This document shows, one piece after another, positions 1 to 6,137 of a DNA stretch of 47,827 bases (positions are counted from its first letter, which is position 1; each line of letters starts with the position of its first letter). The DNA is taken from positions 1 through 47,827 of the forward strand of contig JANYEL010000226.1 in NCBI GenBank assembly GCA_025363155.1, written 5' to 3'. The DNA comes from Moraxellaceae bacterium (GTDB taxonomy: Bacteria > Pseudomonadota > Gammaproteobacteria > Pseudomonadales > Moraxellaceae). Under the pieces are notes generated by a model. It did no database searches. It saw nothing but the letters and a program-made list of their open reading frames with translations, and was not told the origin of the DNA. A program made the position numbers and the translations under genes.

Positions 1-168
1 CATGGTACACATGATGACATCGTGCTGTTACCCATGGGCACAGACGCTCGCGATCAAGTTCAAGCGCTTGGCTGCAAAATCGAATGGCACACCTACCCGA
101 TGGCACACTCTGTTTGTATCGAAGAGATTCGAGATATTGGTCAATGGCTGATTGCACGAATCGGTTAA
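1..168 (+). CDS. Carboxylesterase/phospholipase (Abhydrolase_2), C-terminal fragment
   Basis: The window opens inside this gene; only the last 55 codons are present, so the start cannot be seen. The fragment begins HGTHDDIVLLP and carries PMAHSV near its end. In Abhydrolase_2 esterases (the EstB/acyl-protein thioesterase type) the G-x-x-D-x-x-V segment holds the catalytic Asp and the M-x-H-S/E segment the catalytic His, so both C-terminal triad residues are present and the Ser lies upstream of the window. Expected role: cytoplasmic hydrolysis of short-chain esters or lysophospholipids. It is convergent with the next gene and shares a hairpin terminator with it. The family call is fairly firm; the substrate is unknown. 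Confidence 0.8.
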   Translation, partial: HGTHDDIVLLPMGTDARDQVQALGCKIEWHTYPMAHSVCIEEIRDIGQWLIARIG

Positions 169-193
169 TAGTGCTCAATCAAAATTTCCCAAT

Positions 194-235
194 AAAAAAC
201 GATCTAAACCAACATTTGGCTTAGACCGTTTTTTT
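194..235. terminator. Bidirectional intrinsic terminator between convergent genes
   Basis: An 18-base arm starting AAAAAACGATCTAAACC pairs with TGGCTTAGACCGTTTTTT across a short loop, with only G-T wobbles as exceptions. It is flanked by A-tract and T-tract, so it can terminate both the esterase on the plus strand and the hydrolase ending at 255 on the minus strand. Confidence 0.85.
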
Positions 236-254
236 ATGCCTTAAATTTAATGAC

Positions 255-1175
255 TTAAAGCTTACTCGCCATATAATCTAAAACCATTTTTCTGGTATTA
301 CCCAGCCACTGAGTTGGTGTTGCCATTGCAACGATCATCGTTGAATGATTAACCTTCGGCACAACGCCTGTTTCAACAGGAACATTCGCACGCTCAAGCC
401 CACGCTTCATCTTCATCATGTTTTTGATGCCGACCAACTCATCTTTCTCTGCAACAAGCAGCAAATGCGGTGGTGCATCTGAACGGACATGACTATCGGG
501 CATCACGTCTTCAGGCAACAGATTCGATGGAAATGCAATTTTGCTATCAAACTGACGGAAGTCATAAGAGTATGGACCCGCTAAACCAATCACACCCTTT
601 ATCGCTTTGGTTGGCACATGACTGTTTTTCCAGTAACGTTCATCATCAACCGCAGCTACGGCATTGAACGCGCCAGCAGAATGTCCCATTACAAACAACT
701 CATTCGGATTACCGCCGTATTCTGCAATATTTTTATAAACCCAAGAAATTGCACTGACGGAATCATTGATATAGGCAGGATAAATATTTTTGGGCGCTAA
801 TCGGTAGTCAATCACAACCGTGACATAACCTGCTTGCGCTAGACTACGACCCACAAAGCCATAGCCTTCTTTATCACCCGATTGCCACGATCCGCCATAG
901 ATAAAAACAACCACAGGCAAGCCACCGACAAGATGTGTTTGTGGCTTGGATACATCATCGGGTTCAGGCTGATAAATATCTAATCCCTGACGCGGATCGG
1001 TACCATACTGAATATTTTTGGAGATCGTAATCCCACGCATGGACGAAATCGCAGTCAAAACACGAGTCGGCGAATATGAGCAGGCGCCTGCAACAACGCC
1101 GCTGACAACACCGAATATCGCCAGCTTTCTAAGACCCAATAATTTACTAGGTTTTACAACGACCTGCTGATTCAT
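255..1175 (-). CDS. Alpha/beta hydrolase (BD-FAE/carboxylesterase type), secreted or membrane-anchored
   Basis: 306 residues. Residues about 14-32 form a hydrophobic stretch ending VVAGACS, which could be a lipoprotein signal (Cys at about 32) or a membrane anchor, so the enzyme probably faces the periplasm. The hydrolase core follows: IYGGSW (oxyanion-hole motif, the HGGG region of hormone-sensitive-lipase-like esterases), GHSAGA with the nucleophilic Ser, AEKDELV with the acid, and VNHSTM with the catalytic His near residue 277. All triad residues are visible. The family hydrolyses carboxyl esters, including aryl-formamides; the substrate here cannot be read. It lies downstream of the BON lipoprotein on the same strand with a 52-base gap and ends at a shared terminator. 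No strong ribosome site is visible before the start. Confidence 0.85.
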   Translation of the reverse strand: MNQQVVVKPSKLLGLRKLAIFGVVSGVVAGACSYSPTRVLTAISSMRGITISKNIQYGTDPRQGLDIYQPEPDDVSKPQTHLVGGLPVVVFIYGGSWQSGDKEGYGFVGRSLAQAGYVTVVIDYRLAPKNIYPAYINDSVSAISWVYKNIAEYGGNPNELFVMGHSAGAFNAVAAVDDERYWKNSHVPTKAIKGVIGLAGPYSYDFRQFDSKIAFPSNLLPEDVMPDSHVRSDAPPHLLLVAEKDELVGIKNMMKMKRGLERANVPVETGVVPKVNHSTMIVAMATPTQWLGNTRKMVLDYMASKL

Positions 1176-1227
1176 ACATTAACCAAAATATTCAAATGGA
1201 ATTGAGTAATAACGAAACCACCCATCA

Positions 1228-1998
1228 TTACTGAAGTTGTTGCGATGTCACCATCTGATCAACTGCAATCGGCGTCACAATAGCAGTCGGTTCAGCAGCG
1301 GATACAGTGCCATTGCCGTTATTGGTCGTCAACGCTTTGCGCTCAACTGGCGTCGATAATATAGTGGGTTCTGCTTCAGCCAGAATATCAATCAACGAAA
1401 CAATTTTGGCGACATTTGGTGTACTTTGCAGTGTATCAAGCAACCAATCCACATCACTTTTTGGCAGTTTTCCCATCAAATAAACCACGTTATTTTCAGT
1501 CACGATTTTCACACGTGAATCTTTAAAGCCTTTGAGCAACATGAAGTTTTTTCGAACATTTGCAGTCGTTATGCCATCTTGCACTATCTGCGCATAGCCA
1601 ATTTCATCGCCTACAGTGATGTAGTTTTGAACAGCTTTCACATCAGCCATTGATTTCACGTTATCTTCAGCTAAACGCTTGAGATTGGCATCAGGTACTT
1701 GTCCTGTTAATAGCACTACGCCATGAAAGCACGCAATGTTGACGCGCGATAATTTAAAGCGTGGGTCTAACTTATACAGATTAATACTTGCGGTTTTCGC
1801 AATTGAATTATCGAGAATGGCTTGACCCCATGAGCGATCGCTCGACTCAATGCCTACTGGCGCTGTTCCTGTATTTGCAGCAAGGAAGGTGCTACAACCC
1901 GAAAGCAACACAGTTGCAGACAACACGGAAATCATGGTGACTTGTGACAGTTTTTTTGCACTAATGTTGACGATTTTCTTACCGATCAAAATTTGCAT
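1228..1998 (-). CDS. dolP: DolP-like BON-domain outer-membrane lipoprotein
   Basis: 256 residues. A lipoprotein signal (LLSGC, lipidated Cys35) is followed by two BON domains, about residues 65-135 and 140-205, each with the characteristic V-x-L-x-G-x-V/L turn (VVLLTGQV, VVYLMGKL). In Escherichia coli DolP (YraP) is an outer-membrane lipoprotein that binds anionic phospholipids and supports envelope integrity and the BAM machine. The gene lies with yraN, lpoA and rsmI, the same neighbourhood as in E. coli, which supports the symbol. A clear AGAGG ribosome site sits 7 bases before this ATG, favouring it over the internal Met22. Unusual feature: a Thr/Ala/Pro-rich C-terminal tail of about 50 residues beyond the second BON domain makes the protein longer than the E. 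coli one (191 residues). Confidence 0.88.
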   Translation of the reverse strand: MQILIGKKIVNISAKKLSQVTMISVLSATVLLSGCSTFLAANTGTAPVGIESSDRSWGQAILDNSIAKTASINLYKLDPRFKLSRVNIACFHGVVLLTGQVPDANLKRLAEDNVKSMADVKAVQNYITVGDEIGYAQIVQDGITTANVRKNFMLLKGFKDSRVKIVTENNVVYLMGKLPKSDVDWLLDTLQSTPNVAKIVSLIDILAEAEPTILSTPVERKALTTNNGNGTVSAAEPTAIVTPIAVDQMVTSQQLQ

Positions 1999-2157
1999 CT
2001 TGTAACCTCTATAACACTAAATTCATTAATGATTGAAGTCTAACAAAACCACGTGTAAAAAAATAAGTTGATTGTGTTAATCAATCTAATTTTTATAGAG
2101 AATGTTTGATATTAGAGTGATCAATCGACTGTAGAACATATTTCTGACAGTTAATGA

Positions 2158-2562
2158 TTAATAAGTCATAACTGCTTCAAATGCACCTTCAATCCAATTC
2201 ATATTGGAGATTTGATGATTTAATTGCTTAGACACATCAATAGCAATCACGTCGAAACGGCAATCAAATAATTCAAATTGAGGATGTGACTGTAGAAAAA
2301 TTGCGGCAGCTTGACTGATTTTGCGTTGTTTACCGATGGTGACACTACTCGCTGCATTACCAAACACACTAGATTTGCGTTGACGAACTTCAACAAATAA
2401 CAGCAATTCATTTTTAAAGACGATCAGATCAATTTCACCAAACTGACAATGATAGTTCTGTGCGACTAAATGAAATCCTTGATTGAGCAAAAACCGTAAA
2501 GCACGCTCTTCTGCTTGCTGTCCGATTTGATGCGTCGGACTGGTCGAACGACCTACCGTCAT
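2158..2562 (-). CDS. yraN: YraN family (UPF0102) nuclease-fold protein
   Basis: 134 residues, a normal length for UPF0102. The restriction-endonuclease-like fold is marked by QAEERALRFLLNQGF at the N-terminus, then GEIDLIVFKNELLLFVEVR (the D...E-x-R catalytic-like pattern of this fold), and CRFDVIAI near the end. The family is widespread and resembles Holliday-junction-resolvase folds; its cellular role is not settled. It lies 45 bases downstream of lpoA on the same strand, in the conserved rsmI/lpoA/yraN/dolP neighbourhood. AGGG lies before the ATG. Assignment to the family is secure, function is not. Confidence 0.92.
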   Translation of the reverse strand: MTVGRSTSPTHQIGQQAEERALRFLLNQGFHLVAQNYHCQFGEIDLIVFKNELLLFVEVRQRKSSVFGNAASSVTIGKQRKISQAAAIFLQSHPQFELFDCRFDVIAIDVSKQLNHQISNMNWIEGAFEAVMTY

Positions 2563-2607
2563 ATTACGTCTACCCTAAGAAAGCCATTTTTTATTATTTT
2601 AATGAAA

Positions 2608-3552
2608 TTAGCGCGGAATCAATCCGTCATTCGTCGCACGGAAACAAACAGGCACACGTTTAATATCCGAGACACTCAAGGTAATCTCGCCAGTTCTACC
2701 TGCAAATTTAGCACTTGCAGCATGATCTAACAGGAACTGTGCGATCTGCCATGCATCGCCACCAAAAGCGCGTAAACGCTGAATTTCACTGGATGTCGGC
2801 TTCTGAGTATTCAGAGCGTTTAACTCTGCCCAATTGCCTCGAAATAAAGCTGGTGTGTCGCAGAACTGTAGGCCAATCGATAACGGAATGCGACGATCAA
2901 ATACAAAGGCTGGCGCATAGACGCGATCACGCGGTAATTTCTGTTCACCTACCCATTCACTACTGCCTAAAACCAAAAGACCTTGTGTCCGCGTCAAACT
3001 TGCAGGGATGACTTTTGCATTTTCAAATTTAAGCTTCGTTGCATGTGTGAGCGCACCTCGAAAGCGTTCGCCCTTAGTAAACTGTGGCTGTGTGACAACA
3101 AAAAGCTGAGTTACGCCATCACTTAAAATGGCTTTTGCCAGACTATTAGCATCCTCATCAGGGGAAAGGGCAAATTGCCAAACGTTCTTTTGGGTTTGAG
3201 CAACTTCATTTAGTGCAAGCACAGGGATATTAGCTGGAATATTAACCAACTCCCCGACTTGAACTCGAGATAAAGGACCAATCACCAGTTCAGTATCAGC
3301 TTTAATCTCTTTAGCCAGCAAAATGTCCATCGGTTGATCACTGCTATCAACAAAACGCAGCGGTGGACGTCGACTTCCTGCATAATATGCCGCAGATAAG
3401 CCTTCTTTGACACTTGCGCTGGCTGGTGCTAAGACGCCACGCTCTGGGAGCAGCACTAATACTTCCGCATATGACAGTGGAACGTAGCAAAACCCGGAAA
3501 TAAATAGCGCAAAACCAAATTGCTGCAACACAGTTTTAGGCATGATGGTCAT
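2608..3552 (-). CDS. lpoA: LpoA-like penicillin-binding protein activator, short form without TPR domain
   Basis: 314 residues, starting with a signal peptide that appears to be cut at SYA/EV (about residue 29). The rest reads as one periplasmic-binding-protein-like domain: VLVLLPERG at the first strand, ELVIGPLSR, IPVLALNE, QFALSPDEDANSLAKAIL, and a GDAWQIAQFL helix near the end. This matches the C-terminal domain of LpoA, which in E. coli activates PBP1a from the outer membrane. E. coli LpoA (678 residues) has an additional N-terminal TPR domain and a lipid anchor; here neither is visible, since the only Cys of the signal region (SGFC) does not fit a lipobox. AAAGG precedes the ATG by 6 bases. 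Divergent from rsmI, upstream of yraN, as in other gammaproteobacteria, so the family call rests on both fold and context. Confidence 0.8.
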   Translation of the reverse strand: MTIMPKTVLQQFGFALFISGFCYVPLSYAEVLVLLPERGVLAPASASVKEGLSAAYYAGSRRPPLRFVDSSDQPMDILLAKEIKADTELVIGPLSRVQVGELVNIPANIPVLALNEVAQTQKNVWQFALSPDEDANSLAKAILSDGVTQLFVVTQPQFTKGERFRGALTHATKLKFENAKVIPASLTRTQGLLVLGSSEWVGEQKLPRDRVYAPAFVFDRRIPLSIGLQFCDTPALFRGNWAELNALNTQKPTSSEIQRLRAFGGDAWQIAQFLLDHAASAKFAGRTGEITLSVSDIKRVPVCFRATNDGLIPR

Positions 3553-3710
3553 CTTCTACCTTTAATGGTCAACGATATTATTATTTTTTAAATGCGTATT
3601 TTGATTCGACTCTTGTAGATCATCTTAATCAATCCGCAATGTTTATCAAAGTACCCTAGATCGACTGATTTACAATAATCCATGATATTTAATACTCAGG
3701 AACAATATTT

Positions 3711-4547
3711 ATGGCTGGAACTCTATTTGTCGTCGCCACACCCATTGGCAATTTTGACGATTTTACCCGTCGTGCTGAGCAGACCTTAAAAACCAGTCAA
3801 ATCATTGCCGCTGAAGACACACGTCATTCTGGGCACTTGCTTTCTGCCTATAGTATAAACACGCCGACAACAGCTTGCCATGATCACAACGAAGGGCAAA
3901 AAGTTCCCGAACTGATTGCAAGAATGCAACAAGGCGAACATATCTCTTTAATCAGTGATGCTGGTACGCCACTCATTAGCGATCCGGGTTTTCGATTGGT
4001 TCGTGCTGCGCATGAGGCTGGCATACGTGTTGTGCCGATTCCAGGTGCATGTGCTGCGATTTCGGCATTATCAGCGTCAGGCTTGCCGAGTGATCGGTTT
4101 AGCTTTGAAGGGTTTTTACCCGCGAAAACGCATGCGCGGAAACAAACCCTTGAAGGCTTGAAGAAAGACACCCGCACATTGATATTTTATGAAGCACCAC
4201 ATCGGATTGTGGATAGTTTGATTGACTGTGTAGAAGTACTTGGTCGCGATCGCGATGCTTGCATGGCACGAGAAATCACTAAAACCTTTGAAACCATTAA
4301 GAAAGCAACGCTCGGTGAGCTACTGGCATTCGTTCAGAGTGATAGTAATCAAGAACGTGGTGAGATTGTACTGGTGATTGGGGGTTTTAATGCGGAACAA
4401 GAAGTTGAAAACACCGAAGCAACGGATAAATTACTCAAGCGCTTATTACAGGATTTGCCTGTCAAACCCGCAGCACAACTGGCAGCGGAATTAACAGGGC
4501 TCAAGAAAAACGAATTGTATCAACGTGCTTTGCAGTTGAAGGACTAG
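3711..4547 (+). CDS. rsmI: 16S rRNA (cytidine1402-2'-O)-methyltransferase RsmI
   Basis: 278 residues, the usual length. It uses S-adenosylmethionine to methylate the ribose of C1402 in 16S rRNA, at the decoding centre. The tetrapyrrole-methylase fold is plain: LFVVATPIGNFDD at the N-terminus, AAEDTRHS, LISDAGTPLISDPGF (SAM site), PIPGACAAISALSASGLP, FEGFLPAK, and FYEAPHRI with AREITKTFE. AGGA lies 9 bases before the ATG. Divergent from lpoA with a 158-base shared upstream region that must hold both promoters. Convergent with the SutA-like gene. RsmI divergent from LpoA is a standard arrangement. Confidence 0.96.
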   Translation: MAGTLFVVATPIGNFDDFTRRAEQTLKTSQIIAAEDTRHSGHLLSAYSINTPTTACHDHNEGQKVPELIARMQQGEHISLISDAGTPLISDPGFRLVRAAHEAGIRVVPIPGACAAISALSASGLPSDRFSFEGFLPAKTHARKQTLEGLKKDTRTLIFYEAPHRIVDSLIDCVEVLGRDRDACMAREITKTFETIKKATLGELLAFVQSDSNQERGEIVLVIGGFNAEQEVENTEATDKLLKRLLQDLPVKPAAQLAAELTGLKKNELYQRALQLKD

Positions 4548-4560
4548 CAAGCACTGTTGT

Positions 4561-4600
4561 GATTTGACTCAATGGTTTGAATGAACTATTGACTCAAATC
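4561..4600. terminator. Inverted repeat between rsmI and the SutA-like gene, probable terminator
   Basis: GATTTGACTCAAT (4561-4573) and ATTGACTCAAATC (4588-4600) form a 13-base stem with one mismatch and a 14-base loop. It lies between two convergent genes. There is no strong T-tract on either side, so termination is inferred from position and structure only. Confidence 0.45.
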
Positions 4601-4608
4601 AAGGCAAT

Positions 4609-4917
4609 TTAATCGCGAATACTGTCATCAGCAGGAACTTCTTGAATGCGTCCGCCTTGTGCAAGGAAGCGTTCAAGTTCGTCGGCTAAACGCTGACGCT
4701 CATCGCGCTTTGCGCTTGGAGAGAGGCTTTCAGCTTGTGCCAAATCATCAGGTGCTGGACGACCTTCGCCGTCTTCTTTCGCCGCGCCTGATGCGCCGCC
4801 GACTTCACCGTCATCCGCAGCGACAACCGCATCTACATCATCAGAGCTATCGTCATCCGCAGCTTCTTCCGACGGATCAACGCCTTCATAATCATCGGTA
4901 TATTCAGTACTACTCAT
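4609..4917 (-). CDS. SutA-like RNA polymerase-binding acidic protein
   Basis: 102 residues. The first two thirds are very acidic and low in complexity (runs such as EEAADDDSSDD), followed by a short conserved-looking helix: RQRLADELERFLAQGG and RIQEVPAD. This layout, an acidic disordered N-terminus, a helix ending E-x-F-L-x-x-G-G, and an R/K-I/V-Q-E tail, matches SutA of Pseudomonas aeruginosa, a small protein that binds RNA polymerase and promotes transcription in slow-growing cells. An excellent AAGGAG site lies 6-7 bases before the ATG. Codon use is richer in G+C than in the neighbours because of the Ala/Asp/Gly content. Homology to SutA is from recalled sequence similarity, not a search; the role is inferred. 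Confidence 0.65.
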   Translation of the reverse strand: MSSTEYTDDYEGVDPSEEAADDDSSDDVDAVVAADDGEVGGASGAAKEDGEGRPAPDDLAQAESLSPSAKRDERQRLADELERFLAQGGRIQEVPADDSIRD

Positions 4918-5391
4918 TTACATCTCCTTTACGTCTTTCTTCTAACACTAGCAATTTTCACGCTTTATATCATATCTTTATTCAATTATGTATAAGATCA
5001 TGCAGAGACTTTTTGAATGCTCTTGGAATAAGTTTACTTTAGCAAGCGTTTTGGGTTCGCGCTAGTCTTGTCTATCATTTTGAATGGTGATAAATGCCGC
5101 TTATCTGGTTTATTTTTTGTAGGGGGATGTTGGTGTATTTCCAGACTTAAGCAATCGACAAAATTGTGCGGACGGCTTCATGAATCTCCCAAGTGAATGT
5201 TCTTAGATGTTCAAGGAGTATGCGCCTATGCTTACTTGAAAGCACTCTACTTGAATTTATGTTTTTCCAAACACAGCCATCAGAAAATATATTTTCATCA
5301 TCTTTGACTTAAGTGCCAAAGAGCTCGGACGTTGGGATCAGTGCCTCAACGCCAACTTAGCCGAACTTACGAGTGTCTTTATAATTACCAC
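4918..5391. other. 474-base gap between SutA-like gene and T6SS islet
   Basis: No convincing gene. On the minus strand, 5147-5308 is open for 53 codons between two stops, without an ATG, and reads like a plausible but unrecognised protein tail (it includes RRILLEHLRTF and EIHEAVRTIL). Upstream of it, in the same frame, is a further short piece (GVEALIPTSELFGT) closed by a stop. This may be a decayed gene behind the putative immunity gene. Near 5325-5365 there are imperfect inverted repeats (CGTTG/CAACG). The part nearest 4918 must hold the promoter of the SutA-like gene. Confidence 0.3.
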
Positions 5392-6135
5392 CTACTTAAA
5401 AATTCCTTTGCACTTTTCAGTAATACCATTACTATCTAAGCCATCAAAAGATATAGGTTTTTTTTTATCAACACCCCAAATATCTCCAGAGAATGGTTCA
5501 CAGGTTGCCCCAACAGGTGCTATATATTTTCCATCAGTAGAAATAACATTAACTTTGAGTGCGGCATTACCCTGTATGCTATCTATTGGTGCAGGTGAAT
5601 CAAATCCTTTACCTACTAAATCCCCATTATAATCAGAATGATAAATATATTTTGCGTCAGACTTTAATGGGCTAAAAGGAAAATATAACGGCTTTGATGT
5701 ACCATAATGATACACACTTGAAAGCAACCTACCATCAATAGTATTTCCACCATTTTTGTAGATGTAAAATTGATTTGTGACCATGATGTTTGCATTTTTA
5801 TTTATATCAATGATTAATTCATATTTTGGCGCTGCTTTTATTACTATTTTTAAGCCTTTCATACATCTAGTATAAGCAGCCAATATATTTGCAGATCCCG
5901 ATTTTATTGGATTTTTGAAATCGGCAGATGGGAAGTAAAAAATTATAAATTGACCATCGTTAGAATAACGAAAATTTAGATAGGTGTATTGTGTTTTACA
6001 AGTGTAGTGTTTTTCTCCTTGCGTAAAAGTCAACGAATTATCTGAAACTTTAGTAGCAGTAATCTCGTTGGCATTAGCCTTACTTAGCACAGCACCGCAA
6101 ACAAAAAATAAATTAAATAGAAGTTTGACGTTCAT
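5392..6135 (-). CDS. Secreted protein, putative immunity protein for the adjacent T6SS effector
   Basis: 247 residues with no family I recognise. A clear signal peptide (MNVKLLFNLFFVCGAVLSKANA, cut before NEI) sends it to the periplasm. The mature part is rich in beta-type sequence (alternating hydrophobic Tyr/Ile/Phe residues), with scattered Cys residues that could form disulphides. The gene starts only 2 bases after the stop of the peptidoglycan-targeting effector gene and has no good ribosome site of its own, so translational coupling is likely. In VgrG-linked effector pairs the immunity gene lies directly after the effector and, for cell-wall-acting toxins, is exported to the periplasm; both apply. 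Function as immunity protein is therefore an inference from position, export and lack of other identity. The sequence is more A+T rich than surrounding housekeeping genes, in keeping with an accessory module. Confidence 0.6.
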   Translation of the reverse strand: MNVKLLFNLFFVCGAVLSKANANEITATKVSDNSLTFTQGEKHYTCKTQYTYLNFRYSNDGQFIIFYFPSADFKNPIKSGSANILAAYTRCMKGLKIVIKAAPKYELIIDINKNANIMVTNQFYIYKNGGNTIDGRLLSSVYHYGTSKPLYFPFSPLKSDAKYIYHSDYNGDLVGKGFDSPAPIDSIQGNAALKVNVISTDGKYIAPVGATCEPFSGDIWGVDKKKPISFDGLDSNGITEKCKGIFK

Positions 6136-6137
6136 AA

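Noticed and set aside
4659-5042. A 127-codon plus-strand frame opposite the SutA-like gene
   Set aside because: Arg/His/Leu-rich mirror of an acidic low-complexity gene; the minus-strand gene has a near-perfect ribosome site.
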